Of a stretch of DNA of 14,504 bases, positions 5,851-11,905 are shown piece after piece (the first letter of the stretch is position 1; the number at the start of each line of letters is the position of its first letter). This DNA comes from Microcaldota archaeon (GTDB taxonomy: Archaea > Micrarchaeota > Micrarchaeia > Micrarchaeales > CABMGC01), in assembly GCA_030043435.1 (NCBI GenBank), contig JASHXR010000032.1, positions 1 to 14,504 on the forward strand, in the 5' to 3' direction. Both the position numbers and the translations under genes were made by a program. Under the pieces are notes generated by a model. It made no database searches, was not told the DNA's origin, and saw only the letters and a program-made list of their open reading frames with translations.

Positions 5851-6009
5851 ATGCGGATGTTTGGGCTGTGGCCTCGGTGCCTGCCGTTGAGGGCGCATAT
5901 CTCCTCCGCTCATGTTGGAGAGCTGGTCTCCCTGCAGGTTATGTCCCCCATATTTCCTGCAGGGGCCACCTCCTTTACAGTCATGGTAGGACAGCAAACG
6001 CTTTTATAA
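5851..6009 (+). CDS. Possible 52-codon small protein
   Basis: ATG at 5851 has GGAGG at 5841-5845, spaced 5 bp, and a TATA-like element about 70 bp upstream. The 52-residue product begins MRMFGLWPRC. Its second half is hydrophobic to neutral (HVGELVSLQV, FPAGATSFTVMV) but not a clear membrane helix. It ends at TAA 6007-6009, which lies inside the TATA box of the rhodanese gene. A 9-bp inverted repeat (CCCTGCAGG/CCTGCAGGG, 5930-5964) falls within it. I recognise no family. Good start signals argue for translation, and the absence of any known relative argues for caution. The alternative is a structured leader or spacer. Confidence 0.3.
   Translation: MRMFGLWPRCLPLRAHISSAHVGELVSLQVMSPIFPAGATSFTVMVGQQTLL
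5930..5964. repeat. 9-bp inverted repeat CCCTGCAGG/CCTGCAGGG
   Basis: The arms at 5930-5938 and 5956-5964 are perfect reverse complements, each containing the palindrome CCTGCAGG, separated by 17 bases. This could fold as a strong RNA hairpin upstream of the rhodanese promoter, or be a protein-binding site. Confidence 0.55.
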
Positions 6010-6010
6010 G
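6001..6010 (+). promoter_or_regulatory. TATA-box of the rhodanese gene
   Basis: CTTTTATAAG begins 38 bp before the ATG at 6039. Transcription would start near 6030, leaving a leader of fewer than 10 nt. This supports the internal ATG over longer upstream starts in the same frame. Confidence 0.55.
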
Positions 6011-6038
6011 AGAGCTGCGCATCGGTTATGCGGTCAGC

Positions 6039-6380
6039 ATGCATGAGCCTGAAGCGGCAAAGCAAGAGACCAGGGAGGTGAGCTTCGCCGATGCCGTTGG
6101 TATGCTGGGGCACGGCACCAGGTTTGTCTGGCTCGGAAGGGAGCCCATAGACTATATAACAGGGCTGCTTCAGCTCGAGGGCGCTGACGCAGTAGCCCTA
6201 GACCCGAGGAGGCTTATAGAGGGAAGCAGGGCTGACGCGGAAGGTCTCGATGGGGCGATCCTCGCCTGCTACCATGGCCGCACCTCTGCTGTCGTAGCGA
6301 AGGCGCTCAAGCAGAGATTCGGCATAGATACGTACAGCCTGAAGGGCGGCGTCACTGCGGTGGTAGGGGAGATCTTCTAG
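6039..6380 (+). CDS. Single-domain rhodanese-like sulfurtransferase (GlpE-like)
   Basis: A 113-residue cytoplasmic rhodanese-domain protein, the typical size of single-domain family members. Rhodaneses move a sulfane sulfur through a persulfide on the active-site cysteine. That cysteine is C77 in CYHGRTS (77-83), and its first four residues match the CYHG loop of bacterial GlpE. SLKGGVTAV (100-108) corresponds to the conserved xxGG segment after the active site. The start of the domain (VSFADAVGML) has the usual opening helix. A longer frame is open upstream to a non-ATG start at 5868. The TATA box at 6001-6010 favours ATG 6039, and the upstream residues have no rhodanese features. It stands alone and converges on the M50 protease gene 61 bp downstream. 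The sulfur acceptor is unknown. Confidence 0.78.
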   Translation: MHEPEAAKQETREVSFADAVGMLGHGTRFVWLGREPIDYITGLLQLEGADAVALDPRRLIEGSRADAEGLDGAILACYHGRTSAVVAKALKQRFGIDTYSLKGGVTAVVGEIF

Positions 6381-6441
6381 GCTCTGCGGGCCCCCTCAGT
6401 GCATTGGTCTTGAGGTCGGTAGCTGCGGCTGCATCGCGCTG

Positions 6442-7533
6442 TCAACCCGCGTCTCCAGGTACTTGGGGCTTTGCTGCCCTCTTGCCCATCATGCGCAGCG
6501 AGATGAACGCCTGGAGCTGCTGGTAAGTCAGGATGCCCAGCAGCCTGTTGCGCCTGCCTACCACAGCGGCCACGGCCGCATCGCCCGAGGAGAGCTTCGC
6601 TATCGCGTCAGCCACCTGCATAGTCGCGCTGAGCGATGGTATCGGGACAGAGAGGTCTGATACGCGTAGAGCAGGCGCACGCCTGGGCCTGTTTCCGATG
6701 ACCACCGCGCCGTAGCCCGAGGCCAGCCTCGTCACGACCATATGCTCGCCGGTCCTCTTCATCTTCAGGTAGAGCTGGTCAATCGTAGCATCGGGGCGTA
6801 TGTACGCGAAGTGCCTGCTCACCGCCTCGCCGACCCTCATGCCTGCAGTCCTCTTCTTTATTATGGCGCTGTCCACCTCTGCCCTGAGCCCGGCGTAGAG
6901 GAAGAGCACGATTATGACTATCCATACGAGCACGTAGAGCCTGTAGTCGAGAGGGTAAGAGAGCCCGAGGAGGAGGAAGGCCAGCGTCGCGGCTACCATT
7001 AGGCCTAGTATCGCCTTGCTGACCTTCGCGGTGAGCATCGTGGCGTCGAAGAAGCTCCGGCTCCGCTGCACGTAGCTCCTGAAGATCCTGCCGCCGTCCA
7101 TCGGGAACGCAGGTATTATGTTGAGGACGCCGAGAAAGACGTTGAGGATGAAGAGCTCGTTGACCAGCTGTTCAAGGAAGGAGGGCGGGAGGAGCAGCGC
7201 GACTATGCCGAACGCGCCGCCGAGGAAGAGCGACATCAGCGGGCCAGAGACCGAGATCCTGAACTCTGCGGAAGGGCTTATCCTCGTAGTGTCGATCACT
7301 GAGACGCCACCGAAAGGGAGGAGGATGATCCTGCTCACCGCGACGCCGTGGCGGCGCGCGGTGACGGAGTGCGAGAGCTCGTGGATGAGCACGCAGACGA
7401 AGAGCAGTATCCAGATGAGGCCGAAGTACGGGTCTAGGACTACGAAGAATACTATCATGAGGATGAAGATCCAGTGCAGCTCTATCGGTATGCCCAGTAT
7501 CCGTCCTATCCCGACCGAGCCTGCCGATGCCAT
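6442..7533 (-). CDS. M50-family membrane metalloprotease (site-2 type) with C-terminal CBS region
   Basis: Predicted intramembrane zinc protease of 363 residues. The zinc motif HELSH is at 51-55 inside a hydrophobic segment. The third ligand motif NIIPAFPMDGGR is at 138-149, with D146. Membrane segments are seen at about 20-50, 95-115, 125-142, 172-192 and 197-214. Residues about 230-345 form a cytosolic CBS-like part (VGEAVSRHFAYIRPDATIDQ, then LLGILTYQQLQAFI), which in relatives binds adenine nucleotides or regulates the protease. Family members cleave membrane-bound regulators or signal peptides within the bilayer. The gene diverges from the phosphoesterase and shares its palindromic TATA box. 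The ATG lies about 30 bp from that box with no ribosome binding site, so a leaderless mRNA is likely. The substrate is unknown; the membrane-tethered regulator nearby is only a speculative one. Confidence 0.92.
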   Translation of the reverse strand: MASAGSVGIGRILGIPIELHWIFILMIVFFVVLDPYFGLIWILLFVCVLIHELSHSVTARRHGVAVSRIILLPFGGVSVIDTTRISPSAEFRISVSGPLMSLFLGGAFGIVALLLPPSFLEQLVNELFILNVFLGVLNIIPAFPMDGGRIFRSYVQRSRSFFDATMLTAKVSKAILGLMVAATLAFLLLGLSYPLDYRLYVLVWIVIIVLFLYAGLRAEVDSAIIKKRTAGMRVGEAVSRHFAYIRPDATIDQLYLKMKRTGEHMVVTRLASGYGAVVIGNRPRRAPALRVSDLSVPIPSLSATMQVADAIAKLSSGDAAVAAVVGRRNRLLGILTYQQLQAFISLRMMGKRAAKPQVPGDAG

Positions 7534-7560
7534 GCAATCGCGTATCTATCGCGCAATTAT

Positions 7561-7570
7561 CCTTATAAGG
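7561..7570. promoter_or_regulatory. Perfectly palindromic TATA box between divergent genes
   Basis: CCTTATAAGG is a perfect 10-bp palindrome. It starts 31 bp before the phosphoesterase ATG (7592) and 28-37 bp from the protease ATG (7533). It is therefore placed to direct leaderless or nearly leaderless transcription both ways. No other TATA element is obvious in this 58-bp gap apart from AATTAT beside it. Confidence 0.6.
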
Positions 7571-7591
7571 CTGCGTTGCGCCTTCCATACC

Positions 7592-8332
7592 ATGCCAATT
7601 CTGCCCGTCTCATTCGTCAGGGGGAGCCCGGCGCTTATGGTGAGGGAGGAGAGGCTCCTGGTTGTAGGCGACCTGCACATCGGCAGGGAGTTCAGGCTCT
7701 CCGGAGAGGGCATCCACTTCCCTGACGCCTCGGCGAGGATGGCAGCGGAGCTCATGGAGCTCTACGCGCGGGAGAGGGCCAGGGGCATCGTCCTCCTAGG
7801 CGACGTCAAGGAGTCCATCGGCTGGCCTGAGAGGCGCGAGGCCGACGCTATAGCCTCGTTCTTCAGAAGCCTCGGGAGGGCCAGGGTGGTGGTAGTAAGG
7901 GGCAACCATGACGCGCGCCTGGCAGAGGTCTTGGGCCGCGCAGGCATCTACGCAGAGCCTGTCAGGGAGCTCCTCCTCGAGAAGGCCGCGCTGGCGCACG
8001 GCAACGCGATGGTATCTGAGGCGGCGATGGCCAAGGAGTGCATAATAGCAGGGCACGCGCACGTAGCTGTGGACGTGTCAGGCAGCACCGAGAAGGGGTG
8101 GCTCGTCGCAAAGACTGGTCCAGGGGCGAAGGATGAGTACAGTAGCCATAATAGGAGGATAAGGCTGGTGGTGATGCCTGCATTCAGCCGTCTGATAACA
8201 GGGGTCAGGGTCTTGGCAGGGGGCGCAGCAGCTGCGGCGCCGAGGATGCCGCTCCTGAGGAGAAGGGTCTTCGACCTCTCGACAGCCACTGCGTACGACC
8301 TGCAGGGCAGAGCCCTGCCGCTGAGGAAGTGA
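7592..8332 (+). CDS. Calcineurin-like phosphoesterase, SbcD/Mre11-related archaeal family
   Basis: A 246-residue metal-dependent phosphoesterase. The five family motifs are present: GDLHIG (26-31), GDVKES (70-75), GNHD (104-107), AHGN (135-138) and GHAHVA (154-159). Together they supply the Asp, His and Asn ligands of a two-metal site. The size and motif spacing fit the small archaeal proteins annotated as SbcD/Mre11-related phosphoesterases, which stand alone without a Rad50 partner. The true substrate is not known. The frame is open far upstream, overlapping the protease gene on the other strand. The start is fixed by the TATA box at 7561-7570, 31 bp before ATG 7592, and by the first residues MPILPVSFVRG. 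The last 40 residues are Ala/Arg-rich and less conserved-looking. Confidence 0.85.
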   Translation: MPILPVSFVRGSPALMVREERLLVVGDLHIGREFRLSGEGIHFPDASARMAAELMELYARERARGIVLLGDVKESIGWPERREADAIASFFRSLGRARVVVVRGNHDARLAEVLGRAGIYAEPVRELLLEKAALAHGNAMVSEAAMAKECIIAGHAHVAVDVSGSTEKGWLVAKTGPGAKDEYSSHNRRIRLVVMPAFSRLITGVRVLAGGAAAAAPRMPLLRRRVFDLSTATAYDLQGRALPLRK

Positions 8333-8465
8333 CGCGCAGGCGATGGGCACGCCGCGCCTCAGGCAGGCTCTGGTACGACGATGCGGCGCATGGGCGTTAG
8401 GAGTCAGCTGTCAGATGTGCCATTTTAGACATTACTGTAGAATTATGATACAAAAGTGACACAAG

Positions 8466-8494
8466 TTTCTTATATGTTCCAGGGCCATTATAGC
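8466..8494 (+). promoter_or_regulatory. Promoter region of the acetylglutamate kinase/synthase gene
   Basis: Two TATA-like elements are visible, TTTCTTATATG (8466-8476) and CATTATAGCC (about 8487-8496). Starts 25 bp later would give leaders of about 30 or 15 nt before ATG 8529. GAGG at 8517-8520 would serve as the ribosome binding site. Confidence 0.4.
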
Positions 8495-8528
8495 CCATAT
8501 CTGCTGCCTACGCGCTGAGGCGCTATAG

Positions 8529-9824
8529 ATGAACGAGGATGCAATAAGGATACTCAGGAGCTTCGGACTCGACAGGGAGCTGGACCTCTACCTGCAGATG
8601 TTCCAGAAGGCCAGGGCGAGCAGGTTCGCTATCATAAAGCTGAGCGGCGGCACCCTCGAAGCCAAGATGGAGGTGGTCGCAGACGACCTGGCATTCCTCT
8701 CGAAGATGGGCCTTACCCCAATAGTGATCCACGGCGGAGGCAAGCAGATTGACAGGCAGCTTAAGGCCAAGGGAATCAGGACGAGGAAGGTGGAGGGCCT
8801 GCGCGTGACCGACAGGAAGACCATGAGGGTGGTGGAGCGGACAGAGGAGTCTCTGACGGCCAGGCTCGTGAAGCTGATAAACGAGGGAGGAGGGCGCGCG
8901 ATCAACGCCAACGGACTTAAGCTCATAACCGCTGAGAGCGTGGGCAGGGTGGGTGGGGTCGACTTGGGCTTCGCAGGGAAGGTCAAGGGCGCCAACATCG
9001 AGAGCATGGCCAGACTCTGCGACAAGGGCTACATGCCGGTCCTCGCCTCCCTGGGTCACAAGGACGGTGCCGCGTACAACATAAATGCAGACACGCTTGG
9101 AAGCTGGCTCGTCAGGAAGATACGGCCGAAGAAGTTCATCCTGGTGACCGAGACCGGAGGCGTGCTTGACAAGCACGGCGACCTCATCTCCACGATAGAC
9201 ATAGATGCGGACCTGCAGCGCCTGATAAGCCAGGATGTCGTCACAGGAGGGATGCTGCTGAAGGTCAGGGAGATAGGCGCGCTCCTCAAGAGCGTACCTC
9301 AGACCGTGGTCGAGGTCTGCTCTGCGGAGAGCCTCCTCCAGGAGCTCTTCACGATTAAGGGGAAGGGGACGTTCATAAGGTACACGGGAAACTTCATCGT
9401 AAAAGAGGACTTCGCAGGATTGAACACGGCAAGGATGAGGAAGGTCATCGAGAGGAGCATCTCCAAGAAGCTGGTGAAGGGATACTTCAAGAAGCCCATA
9501 GACTGCGTGATCGTGGACAGGGACTATACAGGCATAATGATAGTAAAGCGTATTGGAGGTGTGCCCTACCTTGACAAGTTTGCCGTGGCGAGGAGCAGCC
9601 AGGGCAGCGGGCTCGGCACCACCATGTGGCACGTCATGAGGAAGAGGTACAGCAGGATGATATGGCGCGCGTCTGCATCTAATCCCGCGATAAGCTGGTA
9701 CTTCAGGAATTGCGACGGGATGGAGAGGTGCGGCCAGTGGATAATCTTCTGGTACAACCTCGACAGGGGCGCAGCTGCAAGACTCATCCCAAAGGTAGCG
9801 GCGAGGGAGCTTACGCTTGTGTGA
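8529..9824 (+). CDS. Fused N-acetylglutamate kinase and N-acetylglutamate synthase (DUF619-type GNAT)
   Basis: Predicted arginine biosynthesis enzyme of 431 residues. Residues about 30-285 are an amino-acid kinase fold: KLSGG (37-41), the HGGGKQ (68-73) substrate loop, NINADT (184-189), LVTETGGVLD (205-214) and GTFI (280-283). Residues about 290-425 are a DUF619-type acetyltransferase: GVPYLDKFAVARSSQGSGLG (344-363) holds the acetyl-CoA loop. NPAISWYFRNCDG (385-397) and WIIFWYNLD (404-412) match the vertebrate-type acetylglutamate synthase ending. The kinase would phosphorylate acetylglutamate, and the GNAT domain would make it from glutamate and acetyl-CoA. This domain order is known from fused NAGS/K enzymes of some bacteria and from animal NAGS. 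No other arg gene is in the window. Whether both sites are active cannot be told from sequence reading alone, though the kinase lysine K37 is present. Confidence 0.85.
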   Translation: MNEDAIRILRSFGLDRELDLYLQMFQKARASRFAIIKLSGGTLEAKMEVVADDLAFLSKMGLTPIVIHGGGKQIDRQLKAKGIRTRKVEGLRVTDRKTMRVVERTEESLTARLVKLINEGGGRAINANGLKLITAESVGRVGGVDLGFAGKVKGANIESMARLCDKGYMPVLASLGHKDGAAYNINADTLGSWLVRKIRPKKFILVTETGGVLDKHGDLISTIDIDADLQRLISQDVVTGGMLLKVREIGALLKSVPQTVVEVCSAESLLQELFTIKGKGTFIRYTGNFIVKEDFAGLNTARMRKVIERSISKKLVKGYFKKPIDCVIVDRDYTGIMIVKRIGGVPYLDKFAVARSSQGSGLGTTMWHVMRKRYSRMIWRASASNPAISWYFRNCDGMERCGQWIIFWYNLDRGAAARLIPKVAARELTLV

Positions 9825-9948
9825 CGATGCGTTTGAGAGATATGTACCATACATCCATGGGTAGGCTCCGGGCATACCGAGGGCTCGTACCAGACTAGGA
9901 ACCTGGGCGGAACGCGCCGCTAATCCACACGCCTATGCAGCCTGCAGC

Positions 9949-10494
9949 TCAGATCCTCCCTCTCGACTCGCCTCTCGCCACACCGCTCGCGACCAGGTGG
10001 GCGAGACGGAGGAGCGAGACGCACACGCCAACCATCTCCGCAGACGGACGCTCCGCGCCCTCGAGACGCTGGACGTAGTAGCCTGCGGTCTTCTCGATCC
10101 TGAGGAGACCGTTGAGCCTCTTTATCGAGGCGGCTCGCGCCCTCCCCAGCCGCAGCCTCGCCACGCGCTGCAGCAGCGCGGGATGCGGCCTCCTCCTTGT
10201 GATAGCCAAGGGCTCCACTGAGAGCTCCTTCTTTATCCTTTGCATGTCCACGGCGTTGAGGCCTGCAAGCACCGTGCCGTTCAGGGCCAGGACCCTTGCC
10301 TGTCCCCCGAACCTGGACCCCCTGAGCGACCTGATTATCGCATCTGTAGCGTCATCGCCGTCGACGCGAACGCTGAAGGAGAGTACGCCCTCTACCGCAT
10401 CCAGCCTGCCGAGCACCCCTATGACCCTGGCCTCCCTGTCGGAGAGCCTGAACGGGGAGTCGTTGATGGCAAGGACCCTCGCCCCCTTCTTCAT
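9949..10494 (-). CDS. DUF99 family protein (UPF0215), endonuclease V-related fold
   Basis: A 181-residue archaeal conserved protein. Motifs in order are AINDSPF (9-15), GVLGRLDAVEGVL (26-38), VRVDGDDATDAI (42-53), LNGTVLAGLNAVDM (71-84) and RRRPHP (100-105), all diagnostic for DUF99. The family is structurally related to endonuclease V, but its role is not established. In the first motif relatives usually have two acidic residues (IDDS), while here it is I-N-D-S, so a putative metal ligand may be changed. The ATG follows the rpo11 stop by 4 bp, so the two genes form an operon and translation is probably coupled. No separate ribosome binding site is seen. The pairing with an RNA polymerase subunit is suggestive of a nucleic-acid role but is not proof. 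Confidence 0.85.
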   Translation of the reverse strand: MKKGARVLAINDSPFRLSDREARVIGVLGRLDAVEGVLSFSVRVDGDDATDAIIRSLRGSRFGGQARVLALNGTVLAGLNAVDMQRIKKELSVEPLAITRRRPHPALLQRVARLRLGRARAASIKRLNGLLRIEKTAGYYVQRLEGAERPSAEMVGVCVSLLRLAHLVASGVARGESRGRI

Positions 10495-10498
10495 CGTA

Positions 10499-10765
10499 TT
10501 ACTTCTTGGGAACCTGGGACTGCAGCTTCTTCAGCTCCTCCTCGAGCTCCTCTACAGCCTTCAGCACCTGCGCCCGCGCGTTCTTCTCGGACCTTACCAC
10601 GAGCCTGGGCTTGGAGACCTCGAAGTGCTCCTTCACGACGCTTACGAAGCCCACCTCCTTGTTCTCAAGCAGCCTGGACTTTATCAGCTCTGGTATGCCC
10701 CTGTCTGCGCCGTCGAACTCGATGATGAGGCTGTTCTTCTCGTCCTCTATGATGTTTAGCTTCAC
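10499..10765 (-). CDS. rpo11: DNA-directed RNA polymerase subunit L (Rpo11)
   Basis: An 88-residue small subunit that pairs with Rpo3 to form the assembly platform of archaeal RNA polymerase, equivalent to the bacterial alpha N-terminal domain. The diagnostic pattern is EKNSLIIEFDGADRGIPELI, LLENKEVGFVSV, and HFEVSKPRLVVRS, followed by a long amphipathic helix (about 60-82). The start chosen is GTG 10765, which has GGTGAG just upstream on the minus strand. An in-frame TTG 33 bp further up is possible. The frame is open much further but the added residues look unrelated. DUF99 follows 4 bp after the stop. In the ligand segment this copy reads DRGIPELI where many archaea have DHTLANLL, a noticeable but family-consistent difference. 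Confidence 0.86.
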   Translation of the reverse strand: MKLNIIEDEKNSLIIEFDGADRGIPELIKSRLLENKEVGFVSVVKEHFEVSKPRLVVRSEKNARAQVLKAVEELEEELKKLQSQVPKK

Positions 10766-10814
10766 GTTCTCACCGCATGCCTTACGGGCCAAGGATATGT
10801 GCTGTAATCTGCTC

Positions 10815-10824
10815 TCATATATGC
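10815..10824 (-). promoter_or_regulatory. TATA-box of the rpo11-DUF99 operon
   Basis: The minus strand reads GCATATATGA about 50 bp before the GTG start at 10765. Transcription would begin near 10793, leaving a leader that contains GGTGAG. A second AT-rich element (GTATATATTC, 10835-10844) lies further upstream. Confidence 0.45.
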
Positions 10825-10900
10825 TACAGCAATGAATATATACCTGATGCCACATAGATAAGGGCAGAGATGCAGGTATAGAGGAGTGCATAGAGAGATA

Positions 10901-10920
10901 TGCAGCACGCCTCGTGCGCA
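10901..10920. repeat. Short hairpin between divergent rpo11 and S19e genes
   Basis: GCACG-CCT-CGTGC (10905-10917) is a perfect 5-bp stem extended by TGC/GCA across one unpaired A. It lies in the 230-bp divergent spacer, which otherwise shows no gene and no clear TATA box for the S19e side. Confidence 0.35.
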
Positions 10921-10996
10921 GGAGAACGCTGGCTAATTGGGTTTGTCGCCGTGCAGCGGAGACGGAGCGCATGGGCGCGGGTGCAGGTGTGCATTT

Positions 10997-11413
10997 ATGA
11001 CGAGTATCATGGAGGTTGACGCAAGCCGGTTCATAGGCAGCGCTGCTGCCAAGCTCAAGGCTGGAGAGCTCAAGAAGCCCGCATATGTGGAGCTGGTGAA
11101 GAGCGGTGCGGGGAGGGAGCGCGCGCCTGCAGACCGCGACTTCTGGTACATCAGGTGCGCCTCGATACTTAGGCAGGTATACCTGAACGGGCCTCTCGGG
11201 GTCTCCGCGCTCAGGACAAGGTACGGCAACAGGAAGAGGCACCTGGTGCACAAGCACCACCACCTCAGGGCCGGAGGAAGCGTCATAAAGGACGCGTTCG
11301 ACGCGCTGGAGCGCCTGGGATACGTCAAGAAGACGGAGAAGGGGCGCGAGATAACGCAGAAGGGCAGGTCTTTCGTGGACAAGGTCTCGGCCGAGCTCGC
11401 GAAAGGTGCTTAG
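10997..11413 (+). CDS. rps19e: Ribosomal protein S19e (eS19)
   Basis: A 138-residue small-subunit ribosomal protein found only in archaea and eukaryotes, needed for head assembly and late 18S/16S maturation. Hallmarks are the DFWYIRCASILRQVYLNGPL stretch (48-67), GVSALRTRYG (68-77) and a winged-helix C-terminal part with ALERLGYVKKTEKGREITQK (103-122) and GRSFVD (123-128). The ATG at 10997 has AGGTG 8-10 bp upstream. A second ATG at 11009 (MEVDAS) is also possible, and an upstream TTG at 10937 is less likely. It begins the plus-strand cluster and overlaps the signals of the next gene. Confidence 0.93.
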   Translation: MTSIMEVDASRFIGSAAAKLKAGELKKPAYVELVKSGAGRERAPADRDFWYIRCASILRQVYLNGPLGVSALRTRYGNRKRHLVHKHHHLRAGGSVIKDAFDALERLGYVKKTEKGREITQKGRSFVDKVSAELAKGA

Positions 11414-11414
11414 G

Positions 11415-11726
11415 TTGGCCGAGGAGGAGCACGGGGCTGCAGACGAGGAGAAGCTGAGGAAGGCATACGCGAACAGGCTCAGGCAGATGCAGGCCGAGCA
11501 GCAGAAGAGGGAGCGCGCCAGGCGGTTGATGACGCCGGAGGCGTACGAGAGGCTGATGAACGTGAGGATGGCGAACTACGAGCTCTACTCGCAGCTCGTC
11601 GACCTGGTCATCTCGCTGGCGCAGTCGGGGCGCGCGACCTCGAGGATAACGGAGGAGCAGCTGAAGAGCATACTGGCGAAGATGACATACAGGCCCGAGG
11701 CAGGGATAGAGTACAGGCACAAGTAG
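11415..11726 (+). CDS. PDCD5-family DNA-binding protein
   Basis: A 103-residue archaeal homologue of human PDCD5, a basic three-helix-bundle protein annotated as DNA-binding whose exact role is unclear. Family features are the N-terminal charged helix (EEKLRKAYANRLRQMQAEQQ), the core AYERLMNVRMANYELYSQLV and the ITEEQLKSILAKM segment, with a basic tail. I chose TTG 11415 because AAAGGTG (11402-11408) lies 6 bp upstream as a ribosome binding site. A GTG at 11406 inside that element adds three residues and is the alternative. The start follows the S19e stop by one base, so the two are cotranscribed and probably translationally coupled. Adjacency to S19e and L39e is the usual archaeal arrangement. 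Confidence 0.9.
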   Translation: MAEEEHGAADEEKLRKAYANRLRQMQAEQQKRERARRLMTPEAYERLMNVRMANYELYSQLVDLVISLAQSGRATSRITEEQLKSILAKMTYRPEAGIEYRHK

Positions 11727-11743
11727 CGTGACGATGTGATGAG

Positions 11744-11902
11744 ATGGGAAAGAAGAGCGCGTACAAGAAGAGGAGGCTGGGGAGGGCGCTGAAGAGGACG
11801 AGGCGCATGCCGGTCCTCGCGATAATGAGGACGCACCGCAGGATAAGGTACAACAAGCTGCAGAGGAACTGGAGGAGGACGAAGCTCCGCATAAAGGGAT
11901 GA
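11744..11902 (+). CDS. rpl39e: Ribosomal protein L39e (eL39)
   Basis: A 52-residue, strongly basic large-subunit protein that lines the nascent-peptide exit tunnel. It starts MGKKSAYKKRRLGRALKRTR and continues with RRMPVLAIMRTHRR, then NWRRTKLRI before the stop. That is the L39e pattern (usual length about 51). The ATG at 11744 follows GTGATG, and the TGA at 11900-11902 lies three bases before the L31e ATG. The gene is short enough to be missed by length-filtered ORF searches, but position between PDCD5 and L31e is standard for archaea. Confidence 0.93.
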   Translation: MGKKSAYKKRRLGRALKRTRRMPVLAIMRTHRRIRYNKLQRNWRRTKLRIKG

Positions 11903-11905
11903 GAT

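Noticed and set aside
5868..6038. Longer rhodanese start at 5868
   Set aside because: The added residues have no rhodanese features, and a TATA box at 6001-6010 lies inside them, favouring ATG 6039.
7118..7591. Upstream extension of the phosphoesterase frame into the protease gene
   Set aside because: The extension is antisense to the conserved protease core, and the TATA box at 7561 places the start at 7592.
8350..8457. 38-codon frame in the spacer before the acetylglutamate kinase/synthase gene
   Set aside because: There is no ribosome binding site or promoter, and the composition changes abruptly to AT-rich at the 3' end; it is likely chance.
8523..9875. 450-codon minus-strand frame opposite the acetylglutamate kinase/synthase gene
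   Set aside because: It is the antisense shadow of a gene with two clear domains, and its His/Leu/Pro-rich translation shows no motif.
9826..9898. 23-codon frame after the acetylglutamate kinase/synthase stop
   Set aside because: The ATG follows a weak GTGTGA only, and the peptide has no features; nothing else in the 9825-9948 spacer supports a gene.
11736..11795. GTGATGA followed by CTGA resembling C/D box guide RNA elements
   Set aside because: They lie at the start of the L39e gene, lack a terminal stem and internal D'/C' boxes, and are expected by chance.
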